In this document: positions 36,218 to 44,578 of the stretch, piece after piece
Layout: each line of letters opens with the position of its first letter
How positions within the stretch are numbered: the first letter of the stretch is position 1
Assembly (NCBI RefSeq): GCF_001428105.1
Contig: NZ_LMSJ01000019.1
Location: 62,001-126,000, forward strand
Length of the DNA: 64,000 bases
Direction: 5' to 3'
DNA from: Paenibacillus sp. Soil766
GTDB lineage: Bacteria; Bacillota; Bacilli; Paenibacillales; NBRC-103111
Notes under the pieces: model-generated
What the model saw: the letters and a program-made list of their open reading frames with translations, nothing else
Told to the model about the DNA's origin: nothing
Database searches by the model: none
Program-made: the position numbers and the translations under genes

Positions 36218-37198
36218 ATGAAGAAACAACTACTTGCTTTTGCCCTTATCCCATCCCTACTATTCGGTGCTGTCACAGTCCCATTCCCTAAAGCAGCTTC
36301 TGCTGCAACTACTGGTCAAGTTATTAGCAGTGTGAGCTTCCGCCAAAGTCCGGATGAGAACTCACCGCGAATTCGTTATTTAAAAGCTGGTGAGCCTGTC
36401 TCCATTATTGAGAAAGTGAATGCCTATTGGTATCGAGTTCAAGTAACGAACGGTCAAATCGGTTATGTCTCAACGAGTTCGAAGTACATAAAAGCAAACA
36501 GTCAAACTACGTCACCTGCAACGGGGACAGGACGTATCGTCGCCAGCGTGAGCTTCCGCACCGCTGCAAATGTGAGTGCAACGCGCATCCGTTATCTGAA
36601 GACAGGAGAGACCGTTGAAATCCTGCAGAAAGTAAATGCTTATTGGTATAAAGTTAAAGCATCAGATGGTCGTGAAGGATACATAAGCACAAGTCCTACT
36701 TACATATCAACATCAGGTGCAAGCACGTCTCCTGAGTCAAATACAGGCGGGACAACAAGCGAAAAGATTCAAAAGGTGATAGCAGCAGGCAAGAAATACT
36801 TAGGAACACCATATGAATATGGATCCAGTCGTGATAACACGTCTACGTTTGATTGTTCTGATTTCGTACGTCAAGCATTCTTGGACGGAATTGGACTGAA
36901 ATTACCTTCCGATTCTAGAGGGCAAGGCGAGTATGTGAAGTCGCTCGGACACCACGTCACGGACTGGCATAACCTCAAAGTTGGCGATCTGATGTTCTTT
37001 ATGTCATATAAAGGGACGGCGCAATCCAACTATGCAGGGATTAATAAGTCCGCACAAACGATTACCCATGTGGCTATTTATTTAGGCAATGGTCAAATAC
37101 TTTCGACTTATTCCAAAGAAAGTGGCGGCGTGCGGATTGATTCCATCGCAAATCGGCATTGGGAATATCGTTTTCTATATGGAGGCAGTGCTCTATAA
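36218..37198 (+). CDS. secreted NlpC/P60 endopeptidase with two SH3b domains
   Basis: Cell-wall hydrolase likely cutting the stem peptide (gamma-D-Glu-diaminopimelate type). A signal peptide (1-34, ending AASAAT) precedes two bacterial SH3 repeats (about 38-92 and 104-160, each with SVSFR, RIRYLK and AYWYKV/R) and a C-terminal NlpC/P60 domain (about 185-326). The catalytic cysteine is in TFDCSDFVRQAF and the histidine in ITHVAIYLGNG. Length 326. AGGAGGACTACAAC precedes the ATG. Confidence 0.94.
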   Translation: MKKQLLAFALIPSLLFGAVTVPFPKAASAATTGQVISSVSFRQSPDENSPRIRYLKAGEPVSIIEKVNAYWYRVQVTNGQIGYVSTSSKYIKANSQTTSPATGTGRIVASVSFRTAANVSATRIRYLKTGETVEILQKVNAYWYKVKASDGREGYISTSPTYISTSGASTSPESNTGGTTSEKIQKVIAAGKKYLGTPYEYGSSRDNTSTFDCSDFVRQAFLDGIGLKLPSDSRGQGEYVKSLGHHVTDWHNLKVGDLMFFMSYKGTAQSNYAGINKSAQTITHVAIYLGNGQILSTYSKESGGVRIDSIANRHWEYRFLYGGSAL

Positions 37199-37505
37199 GA
37201 GACAGTCGATTAATAAATCGAGCCTTAATACGCCTATAGCTTAATGAATTTTTGTGAAAATGACCGATTTCGGAGACGGTTGTCTCCCCTTGCAGTAATG
37301 CGGTCACATCTAATTCCTTGTCATAAAGCGATACGTCATCTGGAGTTTCAGAAGTTCAGAAGTTCCCGGTTGTTTCTCTATATTTCAAATGTTTGTTTAA
37401 GGGATTCAAGATAAAGAGTTTATCTACAGTCTCTATAAGGGGACTAATTAAAAAGAGCAGGCAACGAGAAATCGTTGTCTGCTCTTTTCCAAGTCATGGG
37501 TTGGA
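37199..37505. other. 307-base gap between NlpC/P60 and Nudix genes
   Basis: No credible gene. It holds a weak inverted repeat (TCGATTAATAAATCGA, about 37206-37221), featureless AT-rich sequence, and the strong bidirectional hairpin at 37450-37489 that ends the convergent Nudix gene. Confidence 0.6.
37450..37489 (-). terminator. bidirectional terminator between convergent genes
   Basis: AAAAGAGCAG-CAACGA pairs with TCGTTG-CTGCTCTTTT around a GAAA-type loop, flanked by A and T runs. It lies 17 bases after the Nudix stop. Confidence 0.85.
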
Positions 37506-38015
37506 TTATATTTGCATCGGGTCCAATAAGGGGTTCCAATGTATTGTAGGTATGTCTGTCCCTGGTTGAATCCCTGCAGAGCCTATCCATGGATGGGAAG
37601 TCCGGCCTACGCTGAAATAATGTTGGAGTAAACTGCGGAAAATATAGGGCATCGGGCGATCTAGGACGGCTGCTCTGTGAATCCAATGAAGATCACCTTC
37701 CGAGGTAATGATTCGTGGATTCACATCCGTTTTACCGACATAGAAAAACTGTTGGCGTATTTCTTGTCCGTTCAGTCGAATTAAGACATATTGTAGATGC
37801 AAATCTTGAATCTCATCTTGCTCAATGCCGGTTTCTTCCCAAACTTCACGAAAGCAAGCCGTTCTTGGTTGGCTAATTTCATGTGGTTCGAGATGACCAC
37901 CTATTGCCGCCCATAGGCCGGGGGAGAGAGTGCGATTTAGCGCACGTTTCATCATGAGAAGCTCATCCTGTTTGTTCCATAAAAGTGCAGTAGACATCAT
38001 TCGTAAAGTATTCAT
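37506..38015 (-). CDS. Nudix hydrolase
   Basis: A 169-residue protein with a Nudix fold. The Nudix box reads GGHLEPHE, then ISQPRTACF, then REVWEETGI. It keeps the metal-binding REVWEE core but has nine residues rather than seven between the first glutamate and REx2EE. The substrate cannot be read. It stands alone between the P60 hydrolase and pheB. The start (ATG, complement at 38013-38015) has GGGAGGGGATC upstream on the - strand. Confidence 0.87.
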   Translation of the reverse strand: MNTLRMMSTALLWNKQDELLMMKRALNRTLSPGLWAAIGGHLEPHEISQPRTACFREVWEETGIEQDEIQDLHLQYVLIRLNGQEIRQQFFYVGKTDVNPRIITSEGDLHWIHRAAVLDRPMPYIFRSLLQHYFSVGRTSHPWIGSAGIQPGTDIPTIHWNPLLDPMQI

Positions 38016-38106
38016 CGAGAGATCCCCTCCCTTCGTAAGTTCCGTTTCAGCTTATCATAGAAAGGGAAGGGGCTGCAAAGGCAGATGCTTGGATGCATTT
38101 TGCCTA

Positions 38107-38135
38107 TTGCTTCACGAGGCATGTTTCGATATAAT
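38107..38135 (+). promoter_or_regulatory. sigma-A promoter for pheB-hom-thrB-pheA
   Basis: TTGCTT (38107-38112) and TATAAT (38130-38135) with a 17-base spacer, 48 bases before the pheB start. Confidence 0.65.
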
Positions 38136-38182
38136 GTCCACTATAGAGAAACATTAGTCTTTTTGGAGAGGACGGTAGTTAG

Positions 38183-38665
38183 GTGCCGGAGAGCAAAGAG
38201 TTTCTTCCAACCATGAAGCACATCGGACCTGAGAGGTACTACTTAGTCCGTGAGGACATTCTTCCAGAAGGTGTTCTGAAGACAGCGCAGGCCAAGGAGT
38301 TACTTGCACGGGGTGAAGTGAAGACGATTCACGACGCTGTCGAACAAGTTGGGTTGAGCAGAAGCGCCTTCTATAAATATAAAGATGGCATTCATCCACT
38401 TAGCAAGCTAGAACGCGAACGTATCATTACGATTTCAATGGATTTGGAGCATAGGTCCGGGATATTGTCCCGCGTACTTGCACTCATCGCCAATTTGGAC
38501 GGCAATGTATTGACCATCCACCAAACGATTCCATTACAAGGTATGGCGAATGTCGTTATATCCTTAGAAATTTCATCCATGGGCGAGGAGATCCGGGAAA
38601 TTGTGGATCGCCTAGGGGCGCAAGACGGCGTCAAGCGTGCTATGGTCATCGGTCAAGGCAGTTAA
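38183..38665 (+). CDS. pheB: ACT domain protein PheB
   Basis: A 160-residue protein with an N-terminal helix-turn-helix-like part (about 40-72, VKTIHDAVEQVGLSRSAFYKYKDG) and a C-terminal ACT domain (about 80-155, RIITISMDLEHRSGILSRVL). This is the UPF0735/PheB family, found beside obg and pheA in Bacillales. It probably senses an amino acid and regulates, rather than catalyses. GTG start about ten bases after GGAGAGGA. Confidence 0.9.
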   Translation: MPESKEFLPTMKHIGPERYYLVREDILPEGVLKTAQAKELLARGEVKTIHDAVEQVGLSRSAFYKYKDGIHPLSKLERERIITISMDLEHRSGILSRVLALIANLDGNVLTIHQTIPLQGMANVVISLEISSMGEEIREIVDRLGAQDGVKRAMVIGQGS

Positions 38666-38694
38666 GAGAAGCATACAATTCAGGAGGTAATGAA

Positions 38695-39981
38695 ATGAAA
38701 CCCATCAAGGTTGGTTTACTAGGATTAGGTACTGTAGGAACAGGTGTAGTGCGTATTGTTGAAGGTCATCAAGAGGATTTGCAGCGTCAAACAGGTTCAG
38801 TTATTGAAATTGCCAAAATCCTTGTACAAGATAAGTCCAAGCATCGTAACATTTCGGTTGATGCAGATAAGCTGACAGAGAACGTCTGGGACGTAATTGG
38901 CGATAGTGACATCGATATCGTTGTTGAAGTGATGGGTGGCATTGAAGCAACGAAAGCCCACATTCTAACAGCACTTGGGAACGGCAAGCACATCATTACA
39001 GCTAATAAGGATCTAATGGCGATGCATGGGGCTGAAATTTTGGCCAAAGCCGCAGAGAATAATTGCGACGTCTTCTATGAAGCGAGTGTTGCAGGCGGGA
39101 TTCCGATCATACGTGCACTTGTTGAAGGCTTCTCCTCCGATCGCATCACGAAGATCATGGGGATTGTGAACGGCACGACGAACTACATTTTAACTAAAAT
39201 GAGTCAAGAAGGCGCTGCTTATGCCGACGTGTTGAAAGAAGCACAGGAATTAGGCTATGCAGAAGCGGACCCTACTTCCGATGTTGAGGGCCTAGATGCG
39301 GCTCGCAAAATGACAATCTTATCGACACTTGGTTTTCATGCCAATGTTGCTTTGAGCGATGTGGAAGCGAAAGGTATTTCCAAAGTAACGAAGGAAGATA
39401 TCCAGTACGGTAAAAAGTTAGGCTATGAAGTGAAATTACTGGGTATTGCTGAGAATCATGATGGCCATATCTCCGTCAGCGTCCAACCGACGATGGTCAA
39501 AAACTCGCATCCGCTTGCTTCCGTAAATGGTGTCTTCAATGCCGTTTATGTGACGGGTGAAGCAGTTGGTGAAACAATGTTCTACGGTGCGGGTGCAGGT
39601 GAGCTTCCTACCGCAACGTCCGTTGTAGCCGATCTAGTGGCGGTTGTGCGTAATTTGAAATTAGGTATTAATGGACGTACGGTACAAGCTCCTTACAAAG
39701 AGAAGAAGCTTAAAACGGATGAACAAATCGCTTCCAAAAACTTTATCTTACTTCATGTTGAAGACAAAGCAGGCGTGCTTGCCCAAATTACACAAATTTT
39801 CGCAGAGCATGAAGTTAGCTTGGAATCGGTCTTCCAACATCCGAATAAGTCGAACCCGAAAGCGGAAATCATCATTATTACCCATGACGCTAATCAAGCG
39901 AGCATGAAAAATGTATTGAATCAATTCGAATCCATGGATGTTATCCATGCGATTAAGAGCGTGTATCGTGTAGAAGGCTAG
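38695..39981 (+). CDS. hom: homoserine dehydrogenase
   Basis: Reduces aspartate semialdehyde to homoserine for threonine and methionine. It has an NAD(P)-binding N-terminus (VGLLGLGTVGTGVVRI, about 6-21), a catalytic region with GIVNGTTNYILTKM (about 157-170) and GYAEADPTSDVEGLDAARKMTIL (about 188-210), and a C-terminal ACT domain (about 350-428, FILLHVEDKAGVLAQITQIF) for threonine feedback. Length 428 is typical of the Bacillus type. AGGAGGTAATGAA precedes the ATG. Confidence 0.97.
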   Translation: MKPIKVGLLGLGTVGTGVVRIVEGHQEDLQRQTGSVIEIAKILVQDKSKHRNISVDADKLTENVWDVIGDSDIDIVVEVMGGIEATKAHILTALGNGKHIITANKDLMAMHGAEILAKAAENNCDVFYEASVAGGIPIIRALVEGFSSDRITKIMGIVNGTTNYILTKMSQEGAAYADVLKEAQELGYAEADPTSDVEGLDAARKMTILSTLGFHANVALSDVEAKGISKVTKEDIQYGKKLGYEVKLLGIAENHDGHISVSVQPTMVKNSHPLASVNGVFNAVYVTGEAVGETMFYGAGAGELPTATSVVADLVAVVRNLKLGINGRTVQAPYKEKKLKTDEQIASKNFILLHVEDKAGVLAQITQIFAEHEVSLESVFQHPNKSNPKAEIIIITHDANQASMKNVLNQFESMDVIHAIKSVYRVEG

Positions 39982-39989
39982 AAATCGGT

Positions 39990-40017
39990 AACGCACTCGT
40001 CCTAGGAAGAGTGCGTT
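39990..40017 (+). terminator. hairpin between hom and thrB
   Basis: AACGCACTC (39990-39998) pairs perfectly with GAGTGCGTT (40009-40017) around a ten-base loop. Only a broken T-tract follows, so it may be a weak terminator or a processing or stability element that lowers thrB relative to hom. Confidence 0.5.
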
Positions 40018-40055
40018 AGATGTTTATTTTGAGTGAAGAGAGGCGCAATTTCGAA

Positions 40056-41033
40056 ATGAGCTACAAGACAGAACAAAAGGTAAGGGTGAAAGTACCGGCA
40101 AGCACAGCGAATCTAGGTCCTGGCTTTGACTCCTTGGGGATGGCCTTGAATTTATATGCTTGGATTGATATGGCGATCTCTGATCAGACAAGAATTCAAT
40201 TGATCGGCGATCAGATGAGTGGAATACCTACGGATAAATCGAATTTAATCTATAAAGTAGCTCAAATGGTGTTTGATAAAGCTGGCGTTGCACATCCAGA
40301 GCTTGAGATTTCTATGTATAGTGAAATTCCACTTACGCGTGGTTTAGGAAGCAGTGCTTCGGCAATCGTAGGGGCGCTTGCAGGTGCGAATGCGCTTATT
40401 GGGAATCGGTTCTCGACCTATGAGTTGTTCCAAATTGCTTCGCGTCTGGAGAAGCACCCTGATAATGTGGGAGCAAGCCTTTATGGCGGAATTGTCGTTG
40501 CGTTCTGGGATGAAGTAAGAGCAGAATCCATACGGATTGAGCCTGATATCAATTTGGAGGTACTGGTGGCGATACCAGCTTTTCAGCTATCGACCGAGAA
40601 GGCGAGAGGCGTTATGCCGCAGCAAGTAACTATGAAGGATGCGGTATTCAATCTGAGTCACTCCTCATTACTAGTTGCTGCCCTAAGCACGGGGAACTTA
40701 GAGATGATTCGTCTTGCGATGAAGGACAGATTGCATCAGCCCTATCGCGCGGCACTTATCCCTGGGATGCAGACGCTTTTGCATGAATGTGAAGATCATG
40801 GCGCGCTTGGTGTTGCTTTGAGCGGAGCAGGACCAACCATGCTAGCGCTTGTCGATGCACGCAGTGAGAAGAAGACGGAGCTAGAGAAGTTTCTCCAAGG
40901 CACGTTGGCGAAGGAGGGCATAGAAGCCCAGCTTCTATGGCTGAAGCCAAGCCAAGAAGGTGTGACTACGACAGTCCTTCAAATGGGAGATGATAGTCTT
41001 CTTTCCTTGGTGGAAAATGAGGTGCTGGCATGA
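40056..41033 (+). CDS. thrB: homoserine kinase
   Basis: GHMP kinase that phosphorylates homoserine in threonine synthesis. N-terminal VKVPASTANLGPGFDSLGMAL (about 10-30), ATP loop IPLTRGLGSSASAIVGALAG (about 90-109), and C-terminal GVALSGAGPTMLALVD. Length 325 residues from ATG 40056; the nearest purine-rich site (GAGAGG) is 12 bases away. The frame extends to 40020 without a better site. No thrC is present here. The stop overlaps the pheA start as ATGA. Confidence 0.95.
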   Translation: MSYKTEQKVRVKVPASTANLGPGFDSLGMALNLYAWIDMAISDQTRIQLIGDQMSGIPTDKSNLIYKVAQMVFDKAGVAHPELEISMYSEIPLTRGLGSSASAIVGALAGANALIGNRFSTYELFQIASRLEKHPDNVGASLYGGIVVAFWDEVRAESIRIEPDINLEVLVAIPAFQLSTEKARGVMPQQVTMKDAVFNLSHSSLLVAALSTGNLEMIRLAMKDRLHQPYRAALIPGMQTLLHECEDHGALGVALSGAGPTMLALVDARSEKKTELEKFLQGTLAKEGIEAQLLWLKPSQEGVTTTVLQMGDDSLLSLVENEVLA

Positions 41034-41902
41034 AGCGAGTTGCGATTCTTGGACCCAGTACATTCTCGGAAGAAGCTACACGTCACTTTCTAGGTGAGAA
41101 TTTTACGTATGTCTCGTATAAGCTGATCTCTGAAGTTTTCAATGCAACGGCATCGGGTGAAACCGATTTAAGTGTCATTCCAATTGAGAATACGCTAGAA
41201 GGCTCTGTACATCTCCACGTGGATTGGCTCGTTCATGAAGTCGATCTTCCGATTCGTGCGGAATGGGTATTTCCGATTGATATGAATTTGATTGGTTACC
41301 CGAATCCTGATGCAGAAGTTGATGAATTGAATTTGAATCCCTATCGTCATATTCGCAAGGTGCTGTCTCATCAAGTTGTACCTGCGCAATGCAACCAATT
41401 TATGAAGCGATATTTGGGTGAGGCCGAGTTTGAGCAAGTAAGCTCTACGGCGGAGGGAGTCCGTATCGTTTCTACGCTTCAGGACCCAACGGTCGCTGCG
41501 ATTGGGACGGCCATTGCTTCGACGAACTATGGTGTGCCTATGTTGCAACGTGAGATTCAAGATCACAAGGATAACATGACTCGCTTCTTGCTTGTTGGGA
41601 AAGAAGCATCGGAATTGATGCCGTCAGAGGATATGAAGACGACGATTCTGGTTACACTGCCAGAGGATTATCCGGGTGCCCTGCACCAAGTACTATCGGC
41701 TTTTGCATGGCGGCGAATTAACCTTTCGAAGATTGAATCGAAACCGACGAAGAAGAAGCTTGGCAATTATTATTTCTATATCGATATTGCGGGTACGATG
41801 GACTCTGTTCTTCTGCCTTCTGCCATTCAAGAGATCGAAGCTATAGGATGTCAGGTTCGAATTTTGGGCTGCTATCCAAGCTATCCGTTTATTGGATCTT
41901 AG
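41030..41902 (+). CDS. pheA: prephenate dehydratase
   Basis: Converts prephenate to phenylpyruvate for phenylalanine. The catalytic domain (1-190) has ILGPSTFSEEA, IPIENTLEGSV and the conserved DNMTRFLLVG. The C-terminal ACT domain (about 200-285, TILVTLPEDYPGALHQVL and INLSKIESKPTKKKLGNYYFYID) gives phenylalanine feedback. The usual GPxGTFSEEA is one residue shorter here (GPSTFSEEA). Length 290. Its start overlaps thrB, so it is coupled. Confidence 0.96.
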   Translation: MKRVAILGPSTFSEEATRHFLGENFTYVSYKLISEVFNATASGETDLSVIPIENTLEGSVHLHVDWLVHEVDLPIRAEWVFPIDMNLIGYPNPDAEVDELNLNPYRHIRKVLSHQVVPAQCNQFMKRYLGEAEFEQVSSTAEGVRIVSTLQDPTVAAIGTAIASTNYGVPMLQREIQDHKDNMTRFLLVGKEASELMPSEDMKTTILVTLPEDYPGALHQVLSAFAWRRINLSKIESKPTKKKLGNYYFYIDIAGTMDSVLLPSAIQEIEAIGCQVRILGCYPSYPFIGS

Positions 41903-41906
41903 GGAA

Positions 41907-41942
41907 AATCCCTTGCGTTTATGACGCGAGGGATTTTTTTTG
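41907..41942 (+). terminator. rho-independent terminator after pheA
   Basis: AATCCCTTGCGT (41907-41918) pairs with ACGCGAGGGATT (41924-41935, one G:T), followed by eight T. It ends the pheB-hom-thrB-pheA unit. Confidence 0.92.
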
Positions 41943-42068
41943 TGCGACAGGGGCAAAAGCCTAGGATCGTGCATAAACTGTAATATCATGAGTATGAATA
42001 AGCGAATGCTGACGCGGCCAAGTTGATGACAATTGGAAGAGAAACGCGAAGGAGATGCTTACGAAGTC

Positions 42069-42086
42069 AGTTTTCTAAAGAAAACT
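42069..42086 (+). promoter_or_regulatory. hairpin abutting the safA ribosome binding site
   Basis: AGTTTTC (42069-42075), loop TAAA, GAAAACT (42080-42086): a perfect seven-base stem two bases before AAGGAGGT (42089-42096). A very similar element precedes comN at 58092-58111. It may stabilise the message or affect ribosome access. Confidence 0.5.
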
Positions 42087-42102
42087 TTAAGGAGGTAGGG
42101 TT

Positions 42103-43377
42103 TTGAAAATCCATATTGTCAAAAAAGGCGATACCCTGTACGAGCTCGCAAAAAAATACAACACCCCCCTAGACCAGATTATTGCGCTTAATCCGCAAAT
42201 AGCTGATCCAAATCAGATTGAGATTGGGATGAAAGTGAAAATTCCATCTGCAGTTAAACCAGTCGAACCACCTGCATCTGATTTTGTTTATAAGCATGTT
42301 GTTCAGCAAGGTGACAGTCTATGGAAGCTGGGAAAAGCCTGGGATGTGCCATTGCAAGCGATGATTAAAGCTAATGCGCACCTAAAGAATCCGAATGTAC
42401 TTATGACGGGTGATATTGTTTTTGTCCCCAAAATGCAGCATGGACATACGCATGGTAATCAGCACTCGACGCATCACACGCACCACAATACCTCCAAACT
42501 CAGCACAGAGCCGTTTGCTCCCGTGCCAACGCCGCAGCCAATGCCGCCAACAGATGCGTATCAACAGCCTATTATTGCGAGCCCACAACAACCAGTCGTT
42601 GAAGCACCTCCGTTATCTACGGGGGAAACAGTTCCTGCCGTGCCACAAGTAATGCAGCCCGCGCCGGTGATTCCAGCTCCAGTCATGGAAGATCAAGGAC
42701 TCCATCAACCCTATGGGCAAGCGGTACATCCGTTCCAGCAGTTTCATATTACAGCGACAGAAGTCTTTGCTTACCCTGAGCAGCAGCATGAGGCAATGAC
42801 GCTTCCTGCGTATCCTTCGTACCCTCCGTATCAGGAAGAGCCTTGTGAGCAGCTTCCGACGATGGCAGCACCTGTTACTGTAGTCGATGAAGGATGCGGG
42901 TGTGGCGGACCGCCATTACATGAGCAACCGTGGATGAACTATCCAACCCACTACGCGAATGTTCCTATGGGGAACCCGTGGGATAACGCGTCACAAGAGA
43001 TGCCTGCAATGCCAGCCTTTTATCCGCCTCCGATGCCGTATGATCATCCAATGGCGCAACAGTATGCGTTTCAACATGATCCCTATGGTATTCCTTATGC
43101 AGGTGCAGGTCAGCATGCTCCCTATGAAGAATCATCTTTGTTACCGCAAGTTCATACCCATGAACTGAAGAAAGTTACGGATACGGTAGCGGAAATCGAC
43201 ATTGATATTCGCGACGACAAGCATAAATCAGCTAAACCCAAGACAAGTGGAAGCCGTACCACACGAAAAGTGAAATTATCAGGAGCTTCAGCGTTGAGTG
43301 CGTTCTTACAGCAGCAAGAGCGGGGCATAGAGAAGCGGGAACCGAGCAAACCGAACAGCCCGTGGATTAATTTCTAA
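42103..43377 (+). CDS. safA: SafA-like spore coat morphogenetic protein with two LysM domains
   Basis: SafA guides inner-coat assembly and is localised through SpoVID and peptidoglycan. LysM 1 (about 1-48, IHIVKKGDTLYELAKKYNTPLDQI) and LysM 2 (about 62-110, KHVVQQGDSLWKLGKAWDVPLQAM) are followed by a low-complexity Pro/Gln/Met/His/Tyr-rich region to about 340 and a basic C-terminus. A cysteine cluster EGCGCGG lies near residue 267. B. subtilis SafA has one LysM, so the second is a difference. TTG start at 42103 with strong AAGGAGGT. The position near bofC-ruvA matches B. subtilis safA. Confidence 0.85.
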   Translation: MKIHIVKKGDTLYELAKKYNTPLDQIIALNPQIADPNQIEIGMKVKIPSAVKPVEPPASDFVYKHVVQQGDSLWKLGKAWDVPLQAMIKANAHLKNPNVLMTGDIVFVPKMQHGHTHGNQHSTHHTHHNTSKLSTEPFAPVPTPQPMPPTDAYQQPIIASPQQPVVEAPPLSTGETVPAVPQVMQPAPVIPAPVMEDQGLHQPYGQAVHPFQQFHITATEVFAYPEQQHEAMTLPAYPSYPPYQEEPCEQLPTMAAPVTVVDEGCGCGGPPLHEQPWMNYPTHYANVPMGNPWDNASQEMPAMPAFYPPPMPYDHPMAQQYAFQHDPYGIPYAGAGQHAPYEESSLLPQVHTHELKKVTDTVAEIDIDIRDDKHKSAKPKTSGSRTTRKVKLSGASALSAFLQQQERGIEKREPSKPNSPWINF

Positions 43378-43385
43378 ATTTCAAA

Positions 43386-43433
43386 CAAAAAAGCCTCAAA
43401 TCACGATCTAACTCGTGGTTTGAGGCTTTTTTC
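43386..43433. terminator. bidirectional terminator between safA and the sigma factor gene
   Basis: AAAAAAGCCTCAAA-CACGA pairs with TCGTG-TTTGAGGCTTTTTT around TCTAAC. Flanking A and T runs make it work on both strands. Confidence 0.92.
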
Positions 43434-43448
43434 TATTCTGCATGGAAA

Positions 43449-44060
43449 TCAAGCGATCATGCCTAATGTGAAGAAGGTCATTAAACCAATGACGAAATTC
43501 ATTCCCCATTTTTTACGAAGAAGCTCACGCCCTCGGTGCAAACGAGTTTTCACAGTCGTAATCGGCAGGTTCAGACGCTCACTAATTTCTTGAAGAGAAA
43601 GCTCCTCTAGATAATACAGCGTAATAATACCTTTATATTTGTCTGCTAATTTGTTAATGGATGCGTGCATGTGCTCTTGAATTTCGGTTTGAAGCACGGC
43701 GTGTTCCGGAGATTGATCTTGACTGGCTAGCTTACTGTAGTAGCTGTAGTCATCATCAAAATCATTTAGCTCCGCATCGAGGGATTGAACGGGTCTTTTT
43801 TTGCGCAACAGATCGATGGCAACATTTTTTCCGATCCGATAAATCCAAGTTGAGAAATTCTGGCTTTCATCAAAGTGGTTTAAGTTCAAATAGACGCGAA
43901 TAAAAGTTTCTTGCACAATATCCTCGGAATCAGGACGGTTATGCAGCATCCGAAACGCCAGCTTTTGTATTTTGCTACGATAGAGCTCGACTAACTCCAC
44001 GAAAGCGTTGCGATCGCCTCGTCTGGATAATTGAATTAATTGAAGTTCTGCCACATTCAT
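43449..44060 (-). CDS. sigW: ECF sigma factor, SigW-like, with hydrophobic C-terminal tail
   Basis: A 203-residue sigma-70 family factor. Region 2 (about 10-80) has DSEDIVQETFIRVYLNLNHF and FSTWIYRIGKNVAIDLLRKK; region 4 (about 130-185) has LPITTVKTRLHRGRELLRKKW. Spacing and the KKRPVQSLDAE linker resemble B. subtilis SigW. The last 17 residues (MNFVIGLMTFFTLGMIA) form a hydrophobic tail not expected in a cytosolic factor. No anti-sigma gene follows: the terminator is 16 bases after the stop. ATG start with AAGGAGGGAAACATC upstream. The SigW identity is by resemblance only. Confidence 0.85.
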   Translation of the reverse strand: MNVAELQLIQLSRRGDRNAFVELVELYRSKIQKLAFRMLHNRPDSEDIVQETFIRVYLNLNHFDESQNFSTWIYRIGKNVAIDLLRKKRPVQSLDAELNDFDDDYSYYSKLASQDQSPEHAVLQTEIQEHMHASINKLADKYKGIITLYYLEELSLQEISERLNLPITTVKTRLHRGRELLRKKWGMNFVIGLMTFFTLGMIA

Positions 44061-44279
44061 GATGTTTCCCTCCTTAGAGTTGTCGTTAAGAAAAAAAGGT
44101 CTAGATCAATCTCATTTGCTTATATCATATATATCGTCATTCCTGTATGCCTATGAGAGTTTTATCTATCTTTGACTATATCATTTCTGTGGCTACAGTC
44201 AAATTCAAATGAGGACGAGAGGCAGTTTATAACCAATTGTTACCGAAATCATGTAAGTTTCGTGACACTTTATAGAGAT

Positions 44280-44296
44280 CTTTGACGAAGTCAAAG
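44280..44296 (-). terminator. short inverted repeat downstream of the 54-aa ORF
   Basis: CTTTGAC, loop GAA, GTCAAAG: a perfect seven-base stem in the 244-base gap 44061-44304, just after the small - strand ORF. There is no T-run, so a terminator role is uncertain. Confidence 0.3.
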
Positions 44297-44304
44297 TTTC
44301 TCTG

Positions 44305-44469
44305 CTAGCTACGAGGACTTGGATTGGAGTGGGATACAGTGGTTGTATTTGTATTTGAGGTGCCAATTCCAATCTTATGAATTTCGTTCCACAATGCTAC
44401 ACTTCCCCATAATAAAACGATGCCGATAATCAGGAGAGTTGTGCGTTTAATTGGTTTTCTTCCGTTCAT
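44305..44469 (-). CDS. small single-pass membrane protein, 54 residues
   Basis: Reading from ATG 44469, the product has a basic N-terminus (MNGRKPIKR), one membrane helix (TTLLIIGIVLLWGSVALW) and a Ser/Thr/Asn-rich tail. GATGGTGA lies seven bases upstream; the longer frame to 44502 lacks a site. It is divergent from bofC and lies upstream of the sigma factor gene on the same strand, about 245 bases away. No family recognised. Confidence 0.5.
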   Translation of the reverse strand: MNGRKPIKRTTLLIIGIVLLWGSVALWNEIHKIGIGTSNTNTTTVSHSNPSPRS

Positions 44470-44578
44470 GGTAAATTCACCATCCGTCTTGATTGGTTTC
44501 ATTCTATTCTATGGTAAATGATGTATAGTGCTTCTTGCAAATGGAAACAATACGAAAAAACAAGAAGAAGGGGATAAC

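Noticed and set aside
44061-44304. SigW-type autoregulatory promoter upstream of the ECF gene
   Set aside because: A CGAAAC with CGGTA about 12 bases later is visible on the minus strand, but the spacing does not fit the TGAAAC-N16-CGTA consensus.
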